A stretch of DNA of 64,000 bases, taken from assembly GCF_030499575.1 (NCBI RefSeq), contig NZ_JASTLC010000001.1:7588001-7652000 (forward strand). Reading direction: 5' to 3'. Under the pieces are notes generated by a model that searched no databases, was not told the origin of the DNA, and saw nothing but the letters and a program-made list of their open reading frames with translations. Shown in pieces: positions 1-7,911 of this stretch. The translations under genes were made by a program, and so were the position numbers. Numbering within the stretch: the first letter of the stretch is position 1; the number at the start of each line of letters is the position of its first letter. This DNA comes from Streptomyces sp. DG2A-72 (lineage in GTDB: Bacteria > Actinomycetota > Actinomycetes > Streptomycetales > Streptomycetaceae).

Positions 1-359
1 GTGCCGATGGCGACCGCGGCGGAGACGCCGAGCAGTCCGGCGCGCACCGGACGCGCCGCCTTCTTCTTGCGGCGGTGCCCAGCGGCTCGCCGGCCACCCC
101 CGCCGGGTGCCGCTTCAGGGAAGACGACGCGGTAGTCCTCGTCCGAGGCGAAGAGGTAGCGCTCGCTGCGCGCGGTGGTCTCGGCGTACGCCTCGGTGCT
201 GAGGTAGGGCGCCATGCCCGTGGTGGAACGGTCTGCCGCGTACGCGTCGTACGAGTCCTGCGGGTCGTGGCTCCCTGTGCGGGAACCGTACGTTTCTGTG
301 ACCCCCGTGGCGCGGCCCGTGGCGGCGCGGCCGGCGGCTGAGCGTCGGTGGCGTCCCAT
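1..359 (-). CDS. N-terminal part of a probable secreted CAP-domain protein (cut by window edge)
   Basis: The frame reads leftwards from an ATG at 357-359 and runs open off the window, giving about 119 residues. The visible part begins MGRHRRSAAGRAATG and continues with a low-complexity, Ser/Tyr/Asp-rich stretch. A basic RRKKKAARPVR patch and the start of a hydrophobic run (AGLLGVSAAVAIGT) follow, which looks like a late-starting signal or membrane anchor. Streptomyces CAP (SCP/PR1-like) proteins that I recall near acylphosphatase and smc have this kind of N-terminus. The catalytic or CAP domain itself lies outside the window, so the family call is inference. The start is preceded by the 160-bp region that holds a 22-bp palindrome. 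Confidence 0.55.
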   Translation of the reverse strand, partial: MGRHRRSAAGRAATGRATGVTETYGSRTGSHDPQDSYDAYAADRSTTGMAPYLSTEAYAETTARSERYLFASDEDYRVVFPEAAPGGGGRRAAGHRRKKKAARPVRAGLLGVSAAVAIG

Positions 360-409
360 GTCCTTGCCTTCCTCGTCCTGTGCGGTCGACTCGCCCGTGC
401 GGTCAACGC

Positions 410-431
410 AACTCACTCGATCGAGTGAGTT
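410..431. promoter_or_regulatory. 22-bp perfect palindrome in a divergent intergenic region
   Basis: The half-site ACTCACTCGA at 411-420 is followed directly by its exact reverse complement at 421-430, and the flanking A410/T431 extends the symmetry to 22 bp with no spacer. It lies between the leftward CAP-like gene (start 359) and the rightward acylphosphatase gene (start 520). A spacer-less palindrome cannot form a good terminator hairpin, so a dimeric repressor operator is the more natural reading. No regulator is identified for it in this window. Confidence 0.6.
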
Positions 432-519
432 TCATATGAGATTCATTGGGGCTGGACGGTACCGCATGGTGCTGGGTGAGGAAGTGCCCAGAGAGACATT
501 GGCCCATTAGGTTGCACTC

Positions 520-801
520 ATGAGCGAGGATGTGCGGTTGGTCGCCTGGGTGCGTGGACGCGTCCAAGGTGTGGGTTTTCGCTGGTTCACCCGGGCCAAG
601 GCGCTCGAGATCGGCGGCCTGAGTGGTTTTGCTCTCAATTTGGAGGACGGACGGGTCCAGGTGGTTGCGGAGGGCCCGCGCGGAGCGTGCCAAGGGCTCC
701 TCGACTGGCTCGGGGGCGCCGACACGCCCGGCCGCGTCGACGGAGTCACCGAGATCTGGGACACACCCCGCGGCGGCTACGACGGCTTCTCGATCCGCTG
801 A
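520..801 (+). CDS. acyP: Acylphosphatase
   Basis: This 93-residue protein should hydrolyse the carboxyl-phosphate bond of acyl phosphates. It has the family signature GRVQGVGFR (residues 13-21) with the catalytic Arg21, and the second active-site residue Asn40 in the [10 protein letters not shown] strand that follows. The length is typical of the single-domain family. The ATG at 520 is the natural start because the conserved first beta strand ([11 protein letters not shown]) begins at residue 5. The gene precedes smc by about 0.8 kb, an arrangement I recall from other Streptomyces. A cytoplasmic housekeeping role is likely. Confidence 0.93.
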   Translation: MSEDVRLVAWVRGRVQGVGFRWFTRAKALEIGGLSGFALNLEDGRVQVVAEGPRGACQGLLDWLGGADTPGRVDGVTEIWDTPRGGYDGFSIR

Positions 802-1182
802 GCGATTTCTGTAAAGCGGCCCAGGCGGAAGCGGAGGGACATGCCACCGGCAGCTGCCCCGAGCAGAAAGGGCCTGGTGGTTGCCAAGAACCGGTTGCCG
901 TGGCAGGCTCCGCAGGCAAAGATGATCGTCACGCCCTGAGGGGCCCGCAGGAGCAGCAGCGCCGCCGCTTTCACGGCCGCGCGCCCCCGGGATGCCCGCC
1001 AATGCAGGGCGTGATCGTGTTGACCGTCAAACTTTTTGGTGAGACGCTGAAAGCCCCGCGCACCTTAGCTGTTTGGCATGGTTGAACGGCAGCACAACTC
1101 AACAGTGCCAAGCACCGCGGGTGCGAATCCCTCACGACCCACACCGCATCGGTCGGTCACTCATTGTGGAGGACCATCCATC
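802..1182. other. 381-bp gap with a tRNA-like fragment
   Basis: No convincing gene was found. A leftward frame at 777-974 lacks a ribosome binding site and overlaps acylphosphatase. At 1073-1140 there is a stretch recalling tRNA parts: TTGGCA (1073-1078) can pair with TGCCAA (1106-1111), GTTG can pair with CAAC around a GG-containing loop, and GGGTGCGAATCCC resembles a T-arm. These parts are in an order that does not give a cloverleaf. The RBS for the next gene, GTGGAGGA, is at about 1166-1173. Confidence 0.4.
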
Positions 1183-1416
1183 ATGGCAAAGGCGCTTCTC
1201 GGTTACGTCGGCGGCTCCGACCCTCGACTCCTCGCCGAGATGCGACGGCTCCAGCAGCGTGTCCAGGACCTGGAATCCGAGCTCGGACGAATCCAGGCGG
1301 AGAACGACGCGCTGACGGCTGCCGCTTCTCACGACAGGATCATGGAGAGCATGGACTCTCACGACAGGGTCATGGAGAGCATCGACGCACACCAGGCGGA
1401 GCCTGCGCTCACCTGA
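1183..1416 (+). CDS. Small conserved coiled-coil protein
   Basis: A 77-residue protein starting MAKALLGYVGGSDPR, with a GGAGGA-type RBS about 8 nt before the ATG at 1183. Residues about 17-45 (MRRLQQRVQDLESELGRIQ and on) have the heptad spacing of a short coiled coil. I recall small proteins of this kind upstream of smc in Streptomyces, but no function is known to me. The C-terminal third contains a perfect in-frame duplication of ten residues (SHDRIMESMD / SHDRVMESID) that looks recent. A UUCG-loop terminator follows at 1485-1506, so the gene is probably transcribed alone. Confidence 0.75.
   Translation: MAKALLGYVGGSDPRLLAEMRRLQQRVQDLESELGRIQAENDALTAAASHDRIMESMDSHDRVMESIDAHQAEPALT
1327..1386 (+). 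repeat. Two tandem 30-bp units inside the coiled-coil gene
   Basis: Units at 1327-1356 and 1357-1386 are identical at 28 of 30 positions and in the same reading frame. They duplicate ten codons (SHDR-I/V-MES-M/I-D). The near identity suggests a recent slippage or unequal-crossover event. Confidence 0.9.
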
Positions 1417-1484
1417 TCACTGCATCACACAACGACAGCAGTGGTTGGGCTGCCCGTATCAACCGCTAAGTTGTCAGAGTTTGC

Positions 1485-1506
1485 AAGGGACGCTTCGGCG
1501 TCCCTT
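1485..1506 (+). terminator. Rho-independent-type terminator with UUCG loop
   Basis: AAGGGACGC (1485-1493), loop TTCG and GCGTCCCTT (1498-1506) make a 9-bp perfect stem with an extra-stable UUCG tetraloop, followed by CTTCTTG. It lies 70 bp after the coiled-coil gene and upstream of smc. Confidence 0.85.
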
Positions 1507-1633
1507 CTTCTTGCCCCCGCGCATCCTTTCACCCTCTTTAACGTCTGGTGTGCCCTGCACGTTCATGGGTGAAACCGCGGGGTGCCCCAGGGTTCGGCGT
1601 CTGAGATACCGGCGGGAGGTAGAGTCCAGCGGC

Positions 1634-4600
1634 GTGCACCTCAAGGCCCTGACCCTCCGTGGGTTCAAGTCGTTCGCCTCGGCGACCACGCTCCGGTTCG
1701 AGCCGGGGATCACGTGTGTCGTCGGACCGAACGGCTCGGGCAAGTCCAATGTGGTGGACGCACTCAGCTGGGTCATGGGTGAGCAGGGCGCCAAGTCGCT
1801 GCGCGGCGGCAAGATGGAGGACGTCATCTTCGCCGGCACCACCGGCCGCCCGCCGCTGGGCCGCGCCGAGGTGTCCCTGACCATCGACAACTCCGACGGG
1901 GCGCTGCCCATCGAGTACGCCGAGGTCACCATCACGCGGATCATGTTCCGCAACGGCGGCAGCGAGTACCAGCTCAACGGCGACACCTGCCGCCTGCTCG
2001 ACATCCAGGAACTCCTCTCCGACTCCGGCATCGGCCGCGAGATGCACGTCATCGTCGGCCAGGGCCAGCTCGACTCCGTACTGCACGCGGACCCGATGGG
2101 GCGCAGGGCCTTCATCGAAGAGGCCGCGGGTGTGCTGAAACACCGCAAGCGCAAGGAGAAGGCTCTCCGCAAGCTGGACGCGATGCAGGCCAACCTCGCG
2201 CGCGTGCAGGACTTGACCGACGAACTCCGAAGGCAGCTCAAGCCCCTGGGCCGCCAGGCCGCCGTCGCGCGCCGGGCCGCCGTCATCCAGGCCGACCTCC
2301 GCGACGCCCGCCTCCGCCTGCTCGCCGACGATCTCGTACGACTCCGAGAGGCACTCAAGGCCGAGGTCGCCGACGAGGCCGCGCTGAAGGAACGTAAGGA
2401 GGCCGCCGAGCTGGAGCTGAAGAAGGCGCTTCAGCGGGAGGCGCTCCTGGAGGACGAGGTACGGCAGCTCACGCCGCGACTCCAGCGCGCCCAGCAGACC
2501 TGGTACGAACTCTCCCAGCTCGCCGAACGCGTCCGCGGCACGATCTCGCTGGCCGACGCCCGGGTGAAGAGCGCCACCTCCGCGCCGCCCGACGAGCGCC
2601 GGGGCCGTGACCCCGAGGACATGGAGCGCGAGGCCAACCGGATCCGTGAGCAGGAGGCCGAGCTCGAAGCGGCCCTGGAGGCGGCCGAGCGCGCGCTGGA
2701 CGACACGGTCGCGCACCGCGCCGAGCTGGAGCGCGAGCTCGCCATGGAGGAACGGCGCCTGAAGGACGTCGCCCGTTCCATCGCCGACCGCCGCGAGAGC
2801 CTCGCCCGGCTGAACGGCCAGGTCAACGCGGCCCGTTCGCGTGCCGCCTCCGCCCAGGCCGAGATCGACCGCCTCGCCGCCGCCCGCGACGAGGCCCAGG
2901 AACGCGCGGTCACCGCCCAAGAGGAGTACGAGACCCTCAAGGCCGAGGTCGACGGCCTGGACGCGGACGACGCGGAACTCGGTGAGCAGCACGAAGCGGC
3001 CAAGACAGCGCTGACCGAGGCGGAAGCCGCCCTGACGGCGGCCCGCGAAGCGGCCACAGCAGCGGAACGCCAACGCGCCGCCACCCGGGCCCGCCATGAG
3101 GCACTGGCGATGGGCCTGCGGCGCAAGGACGGAACCGGCGCACTGCTCGGCGCGAAGGACCGGCTCACAGGCCTGCTCGGTCCGGCCGCGGAGCTGCTAA
3201 CGGTGACGCCGGGCTACGAGGTACCGCTGGCCGCTGCCTTCGGAGCGGCGGCGGACGCGATCGCAGTGACGTCCCCGTCAGCCGCGGCGGACGCGATCCG
3301 ACTGCTACGCAAACAGGACGGCGGAAGGGCTGCGCTGCTACTCGCGGGTGAGCCAGAGGCGCCCCTCAGGGGCGCGGGGCTGTGTCTGACATGCGGCTAC
3401 CGCCGCGTGGGCGCGACCAGCCACAACGAACCCGCAGCCGAAAGACAACCCCTCCCCGCACCCTCCGCCGCTGACATGGTCCGCGGCCCCGCCGAACTCA
3501 TGCCCGCCGTACGACGGCTGCTCCACCGCATCGTCGTCGTCGGCACCCTCGAAGACGCCGAGGACCTCGTCTACGCCCACCCCGACCTCACCGCCGTGAC
3601 CGCCGAAGGCGACCTCCTGGGCGCCCACTTCGCGCACGGCGGGTCCGCCGGAGCACCCAGCCTCCTCGAAGTGCAGGCTTCCGTGGACGAGGCCGCCGCC
3701 GAGCTGGAAGAGCTGGCCGTGCGGTGCGAGGAACTCACCGAGGCCCAGCACGCCGCGACCGAGCGCCGCAAGGAGTGCACCGCACTCGTCGAAGCCGTCG
3801 GGGAGCGGCGCAGGGCCGCCGACCGGGAGAAGTCGGCCGTGGCGCAGCAGCTCGGACGGCTCGCCGGTCAGGCGCGCGGCGCCGCCGGCGAGGCCGAGCG
3901 GTCCACCGCGGCGGCGGCGCGGGCGCAGGAGGCGCTGGACAAGGCCGTACAAGATGCCGAGGAGCTGGCCGAACGGCTCGCCGTCGCCGAGGAGATGCCG
4001 GTCGAGGAGGAGCCGGACACCTCCGTACGGGATCGGCTCGCCGCCGACGGCGCCAACGCACGCCAGACCGAGATGGAGGCCCGCCTCCAGGTCCGTACGC
4101 ACGAGGAGCGGGTCAAGGGGCTCGCCGGCCGCGCCGACTCCCTCGACCGCGCCGCCCGAGCGGAGCGCGACGCACGCGCGCGTGCCGAGCAGCGGCGGGC
4201 GCGGATGCGGCACGAGGCGGCCGTCGCGGAAGCCGTCGCCTCCGGTGCGCGGCAGCTGCTCGCGCACGTCGAGGTCTCCCTCACCCGTGCCGACCAGGAA
4301 CGCACCGCCGCCGAGACCGCCAAGGCGCGGCGTGAGCAGGAGCTGACCGTCGCCCGTAACGCGGGGCGCGATCTCAAGGCCGAGCTGGACAAGCTGACCG
4401 ACTCCGTCCACCGCGGCGAAGTGCTCGGCGCCGAGAAGCGGATGCGGATCGAGCAGCTGGAGACCAAGGCGCTGGAGGAGCTGGGTGTCGAGCCGGCCGG
4501 GCTCGTCGACGAGTTCGGCCCGCATCAGCTCGTCCCGCCCTCGCTCCCGGCGGAGGGGGAGCAGTTGCCGGAGGACCCCGAGCATCCCCGCAACCAGCCC

Positions 4601-5257
4601 AAGCCGTTCGTCCGGGCCGAGCAGGAGAAGCGGCTCAAGTCCGCCGAGCGGGCCTATCAGCAGCTCGGCAAGGTCAACCCGCTGGCGCTGGAGGAGTTCG
4701 CGGCGCTGGAGGAGCGGCACCAGTTCCTCAGCGAGCAGCTGGAGGACCTGAAGAAGACCCGCGCCGACCTGCTCCAGGTCGTCAAGGAGGTCGACGAGCG
4801 CGTCGAGCAGGTCTTCACCGAGGCCTTCCGGGACACGGCCCGTGAGTTCGAGGGCGTCTTCAGCCGGCTGTTCCCGGGTGGTGAGGGGCGGCTGATCCTT
4901 ACCGATCCCGACAACATGCTCACCACAGGCGTCGATGTCGAGGCACGTCCCCCGGGCAAGAAGGTCAAGCGGCTCAGCCTGCTCTCCGGTGGCGAGCGTT
5001 CGCTGACCGCCGTCGCGATGCTCGTGTCGATCTTCAAGGCCCGGCCCAGCCCGTTCTACGTGATGGACGAGGTCGAGGCCGCGCTCGACGACACCAACCT
5101 GCAGCGGCTGATCCGCATCATGCAGGAGCTGCAGGAAGCCTCGCAGCTGATCGTGATCACCCACCAGAAGCGGACGATGGAGGTCGCCGACGCTTTGTAC
5201 GGCGTCTCCATGCAGGGCGACGGTGTGTCGAAGGTCATCTCCCAGCGGCTGCGCTAG
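1634..5257 (+). CDS. smc: Chromosome segregation/condensation protein SMC
   Basis: SMC is the long coiled-coil ATPase that, with ScpA and ScpB, compacts and segregates the chromosome. The 1207-residue product has an N-terminal Walker A (GPNGSGKS, residues 31-38). Long Glu/Arg/Ala-rich coiled coils lie at about 170-500 and 680-1000, with a glycine-rich hinge between them. The C-terminal ABC signature LLSGGERSL and a Walker B/D-loop (PFYVMDEVEAALDD, about 1140-1153) follow. I chose GTG 1634 because it puts the conserved VHLKALTLRGFKSF at residue 1. GGGAGGT at 1614-1620 is the RBS, slightly far away. The hinge carries an in-frame copy of a dispersed ~85-bp repeat at about residues 576-605, unlike any SMC hinge sequence I know. 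Confidence 0.96.
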   Translation: MHLKALTLRGFKSFASATTLRFEPGITCVVGPNGSGKSNVVDALSWVMGEQGAKSLRGGKMEDVIFAGTTGRPPLGRAEVSLTIDNSDGALPIEYAEVTITRIMFRNGGSEYQLNGDTCRLLDIQELLSDSGIGREMHVIVGQGQLDSVLHADPMGRRAFIEEAAGVLKHRKRKEKALRKLDAMQANLARVQDLTDELRRQLKPLGRQAAVARRAAVIQADLRDARLRLLADDLVRLREALKAEVADEAALKERKEAAELELKKALQREALLEDEVRQLTPRLQRAQQTWYELSQLAERVRGTISLADARVKSATSAPPDERRGRDPEDMEREANRIREQEAELEAALEAAERALDDTVAHRAELERELAMEERRLKDVARSIADRRESLARLNGQVNAARSRAASAQAEIDRLAAARDEAQERAVTAQEEYETLKAEVDGLDADDAELGEQHEAAKTALTEAEAALTAAREAATAAERQRAATRARHEALAMGLRRKDGTGALLGAKDRLTGLLGPAAELLTVTPGYEVPLAAAFGAAADAIAVTSPSAAADAIRLLRKQDGGRAALLLAGEPEAPLRGAGLCLTCGYRRVGATSHNEPAAERQPLPAPSAADMVRGPAELMPAVRRLLHRIVVVGTLEDAEDLVYAHPDLTAVTAEGDLLGAHFAHGGSAGAPSLLEVQASVDEAAAELEELAVRCEELTEAQHAATERRKECTALVEAVGERRRAADREKSAVAQQLGRLAGQARGAAGEAERSTAAAARAQEALDKAVQDAEELAERLAVAEEMPVEEEPDTSVRDRLAADGANARQTEMEARLQVRTHEERVKGLAGRADSLDRAARAERDARARAEQRRARMRHEAAVAEAVASGARQLLAHVEVSLTRADQERTAAETAKARREQELTVARNAGRDLKAELDKLTDSVHRGEVLGAEKRMRIEQLETKALEELGVEPAGLVDEFGPHQLVPPSLPAEGEQLPEDPEHPRNQPKPFVRAEQEKRLKSAERAYQQLGKVNPLALEEFAALEERHQFLSEQLEDLKKTRADLLQVVKEVDERVEQVFTEAFRDTAREFEGVFSRLFPGGEGRLILTDPDNMLTTGVDVEARPPGKKVKRLSLLSGGERSLTAVAMLVSIFKARPSPFYVMDEVEAALDDTNLQRLIRIMQELQEASQLIVITHQKRTMEVADALYGVSMQGDGVSKVISQRLR
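3361..3446 (+). repeat. Dispersed repeat family A, copy 1, inside smc
   Basis: The segment begins GCCCCTCAGGGGCGCGGGGC and ends GCAGCCGAAAGAC. It matches nearly base for base two copies elsewhere in the window, at 51592-51674 (opposite strand) and 60531-60611 (same strand). The shared core includes CGCCGCGTGGGCGCGACCAG. Here it is translated as part of the SMC hinge (APLRGAGLCLTCGYRRVGAT and on), introducing two cysteines. Confidence 0.85.
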
Positions 5258-5350
5258 ATGCGTGCCGCCTACACCGGTTCTGACCAGCGGTTGGGGATCA
5301 TTCCTTCAAGTCTTGAACGCAAAGCCCTTACGTGTGCGGTGCATTCTCTT

Positions 5351-5403
5351 AACAACGTCATATTGACTTCGAAACTTGAAGGCATAGCCTGAGCGACGTT
5401 GTT
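5351..5403. promoter_or_regulatory. Inverted repeat bracketing the glcP promoter
   Basis: AACAACGTC at 5351-5359 is mirrored exactly by GACGTTGTT at 5395-5403. The arms enclose the candidate -35 and -10 boxes of glcP. A second, tight palindrome TTCAAG-T-CTTGAA lies just upstream at 5305-5317. Arms placed on either side of a promoter suggest repressor binding or looping. The regulator is unknown. Confidence 0.5.
5363..5390 (+). promoter_or_regulatory. Candidate glcP promoter
   Basis: TTGACT at 5363-5368 and TAGCCT at 5385-5390 are separated by 16 bp, a good fit to the major vegetative sigma factor consensus. Transcription would begin near 5397, leaving a leader of about 85 nt before the GTG at 5482. 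Confidence 0.55.
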
Positions 5404-5481
5404 CTTACCTTCAGGTACCTTCTGGTGGACCTCGAAGGGCTGACCCGACCGGCAGCGTTGCCGGTAGCCCGAGGAGTACAC

Positions 5482-6900
5482 GTGACCAGCACAGCGCAGG
5501 CACCCAAGTCAGGAGCCGCTTCGGCTCACCCCGAACATCTCGGGCGCGTCGTCTTCATCGCCGCGGCTGCCGCGATGGGCGGCTTCCTCTTCGGCTACGA
5601 CAGCTCCGTGATCAACGGCGCCGTCGAGGCCATCCGCGACCGCTACGACATCGGCTCGGCGGCGCTGGCGCAGGTCATCGCCATCGCCCTGATCGGCTGT
5701 GCCATCGGCGCCGCCACCGCCGGCCGGATCGCCGACCGCATCGGCCGTATCCGGTGCATGCAGATCTCCGCCGTGCTGTTCACCGTCAGCGCCGTCGGCT
5801 CGGCGCTGCCCTTCGCCCTGTACGACCTCGCCTTCTGGCGCGTCGTCGGCGGCTTCGCCATCGGCATGGCCTCCGTGATCGGCCCGGCCTACATCGCCGA
5901 GGTCGCCCCGGCCGAGTACCGAGGACGGCTCGGCTCCTTCCAGCAGGCCGCGATCGTCATCGGCATCGCCGTCTCCCAGCTGGTCAACTGGGGTCTGCTG
6001 AACGCCGCCGACGGCGACCAGCGCGGCCAGATCCTGGGCCTGGAGGCCTGGCAGGTCATGCTCGGCGTCATGGTGATCCCGGCCGTCATCTACGGCCTGC
6101 TGTCCTTCGCCATCCCCGAGTCCCCGCGCTATTTGATCTCCGTCGGCAAGCACGAGCAGGCCCGCGAGATCCTCGCCGAGGTCGAGGGCAAGGACGTCGA
6201 CTTCGACGCCCGGATCGCCGAGATCGAACACGGCATGAACAGCGAGCACAAGTCGAGCTTCAAGGACCTGCTCGGCGGCTCCTTCTTCTTCAAGCCGATC
6301 GTCTGGATCGGTATCGGCCTGTCGGTCTTCCAGCAGTTCGTCGGCATCAACGTCGCGTTCTACTACTCGTCGACCCTGTGGCAGTCGGTCGGCGTCGACC
6401 CGACGGACTCGTTCTTCTACTCCTTCACGACGTCGATCATCAACATCGTCGGCACCGTGATCGCGATGCTCCTCGTGGACCGCATCGGCCGTAAGCCGCT
6501 GGCCCTCATCGGCTCCGTCGGCATGGTGATCGGCCTGGCGCTGGAGGCCTGGGCGTTCTCCTTCAACCTCGTCGACGGCAAGCTGCCGGCCACGCAGGGC
6601 TGGATCGCCCTGATCGCCGCCCATGTCTTCGTCCTCTTCTTCGCCCTGTCCTGGGGTGTGGTCGTCTGGGTCTTCCTCGGCGAGATGTTCCCGAACAAGA
6701 TCCGCGCCGCCGCCCTGGGCGTGGCCGCCGCCGCACAGTGGATCGCCAACTGGGCCATCACCGCGAGCTTCCCGTCGCTGGCCGACTGGAACCTCTCCGT
6801 GACCTACGTGATCTACGCGGCCTTCGCGGCGCTCTCCATCCCCTTCGTCCTCAAGTACGTGAAGGAGACGAAGGGCAAGGCACTGGAGGAGATGGGGTAA
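5482..6900 (+). CDS. glcP: Glucose/proton symporter (MFS sugar porter family)
   Basis: A 472-residue, 12-helix major facilitator that imports glucose with protons, the main non-PTS glucose uptake route in Streptomyces. Sugar porter signatures are present: GGFLFGYDSSVINGA in helix 1, GRIADRIGRIR in loop 2-3, PESPRYL before the central loop, QQFVGINVAFYYSS in helix 7, VDRIGRKPL in loop 8-9 and PFVLKYVKETKGKALEE at the end. The length equals the GlcP proteins I remember. I chose GTG 5482 because of the GAGGAG-type RBS at 5471-5476. The upstream region has a good promoter nested in an inverted repeat, so sugar- or repressor-dependent control is likely. Confidence 0.93.
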   Translation: MTSTAQAPKSGAASAHPEHLGRVVFIAAAAAMGGFLFGYDSSVINGAVEAIRDRYDIGSAALAQVIAIALIGCAIGAATAGRIADRIGRIRCMQISAVLFTVSAVGSALPFALYDLAFWRVVGGFAIGMASVIGPAYIAEVAPAEYRGRLGSFQQAAIVIGIAVSQLVNWGLLNAADGDQRGQILGLEAWQVMLGVMVIPAVIYGLLSFAIPESPRYLISVGKHEQAREILAEVEGKDVDFDARIAEIEHGMNSEHKSSFKDLLGGSFFFKPIVWIGIGLSVFQQFVGINVAFYYSSTLWQSVGVDPTDSFFYSFTTSIINIVGTVIAMLLVDRIGRKPLALIGSVGMVIGLALEAWAFSFNLVDGKLPATQGWIALIAAHVFVLFFALSWGVVVWVFLGEMFPNKIRAAALGVAAAAQWIANWAITASFPSLADWNLSVTYVIYAAFAALSIPFVLKYVKETKGKALEEMG

Positions 6901-6923
6901 CCGTCCCCGTACGAGACGTACCG

Positions 6924-6957
6924 CCCCGGCTCAGCCTTCGAGGTCATTGAGCCGGGG
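6924..6957. terminator. Bidirectional terminator between glcP and the luciferase-like gene
   Basis: CCCCGGCTCA (6924-6933) pairs perfectly with TGAGCCGGGG (6948-6957). The hairpin lies between convergent genes and includes the stop codon of the leftward gene. Confidence 0.8.
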
Positions 6958-7911
6958 CAGCACGTTTTCGCAGAACAGCCGCAGGCTGCGCCACCCCTCC
7001 TCCACCGGCATCCCGCCCGACAGCGGATGCAGCACATGGTTGTCGAGCCCCTGCGTCACGCACTCGTCCGGCGTGAGAATCCGGTAGACGCCCTCGGCGC
7101 GCAGCTCGTCCACGGTCGTGGCCGCCGACTTCACCGCGGACCGTATACCGCCGGACTGCCAGGAGGCGTACGTCCGCGCCTCATGCAGGAAGTGGCCGCC
7201 GTACTCGCTCCACGCCCGGTCCGGGTCCTCGGCGATGTGCAGCAGCGGCTGCTCGGTCGCGGGCATCATGGTCCAGCCCTCGGTGCCGTACTCGACGAGC
7301 CGTTCCTTGTAGTACGTCTCCAGCTCCGGCAGATGCGCGCTGGGGAAGAAGGGCAGGCCGAGCCGGGCGGCCCGGCGGGCGGCGGCCTGCGAGGAGCCGC
7401 CGACCAGGAGGAGGGGGTGCGGATCGGTGAACGGGCGCGGGGTGACCCGGACCGTACGGCCCCGGTACTCGAACTCCGCGCCGGTCCAGGCCTTGAGGAG
7501 GGTTTCGAGGAGTTCGTCCTGGAGCCGCCCCCGCCGCTTCCACTCCACGTCGAACAGGGCGTACTCCTCCGGCCGGTAACCGATCCCGGCGACGGTCACC
7601 AGCCGTCCGCCGCTCAGCAGATCCAGTACGGCGATGTCCTCGGCCAGCCGCAGCGGGTCGTGCAGCGGTCCGATGATCGCCGAGACCGTGACCGCGATGT
7701 TCCGGGTGGCGCCGAAGACGGCTCCCGCGAAGACGAAGGGCGACGGCAGCCAGTTGTTCGCGGCGCCGTGGTGCTCTTCGGTCTGCACGGTGGTGATGCC
7801 GTGCTCGTCGGCGTACCCGGCCATCTCCAGCGCCGCCTTGTAGCGGGTGCTGAGCGAGGCGGGGGTCGCGCCGGGCTCGACGAGGTTGAAACGTACGACC
7901 GTGACGGGCAT
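6931..7911 (-). CDS. Luciferase-like flavin-dependent oxidoreductase
   Basis: A 326-residue member of the bacterial luciferase-like monooxygenase superfamily, a TIM barrel using reduced flavin. Visible family features are TVQTEEHHGAANNW near residue 40, PLRLAEDIAVLDLLSGGRL (the usual LAEDIAxLDxLSxGR motif), and HPLLLVGGSSQAAARRAARLGLPFF around the phosphate-binding region. The start is the ATG at 7909-7911, where conserved MPVTVVRFNLVEP begins and AGGGGG lies just upstream. The substrate cannot be deduced. Transcription is divergent from ftsY and convergent with glcP. Confidence 0.85.
   Translation of the reverse strand: MPVTVVRFNLVEPGATPASLSTRYKAALEMAGYADEHGITTVQTEEHHGAANNWLPSPFVFAGAVFGATRNIAVTVSAIIGPLHDPLRLAEDIAVLDLLSGGRLVTVAGIGYRPEEYALFDVEWKRRGRLQDELLETLLKAWTGAEFEYRGRTVRVTPRPFTDPHPLLLVGGSSQAAARRAARLGLPFFPSAHLPELETYYKERLVEYGTEGWTMMPATEQPLLHIAEDPDRAWSEYGGHFLHEARTYASWQSGGIRSAVKSAATTVDELRAEGVYRILTPDECVTQGLDNHVLHPLSGGMPVEEGWRSLRLFCENVLPRLNDLEG

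Noticed and set aside
777..974. Leftward 65-codon frame rich in Ala/Leu after acylphosphatase
   Set aside because: No RBS, overlaps the acylphosphatase end, composition can arise by chance in high G+C sequence.
1445..1633. Longer smc start giving 63 more residues
   Set aside because: Contains a terminator hairpin (1485-1506) and lacks similarity to SMC; conserved N-terminus begins at GTG 1634.
3338..5164. Long antisense open frame opposite smc
   Set aside because: Third-position G/C bias creates long antisense frames here; product is low-complexity Leu/Gly/Arg with no domain.
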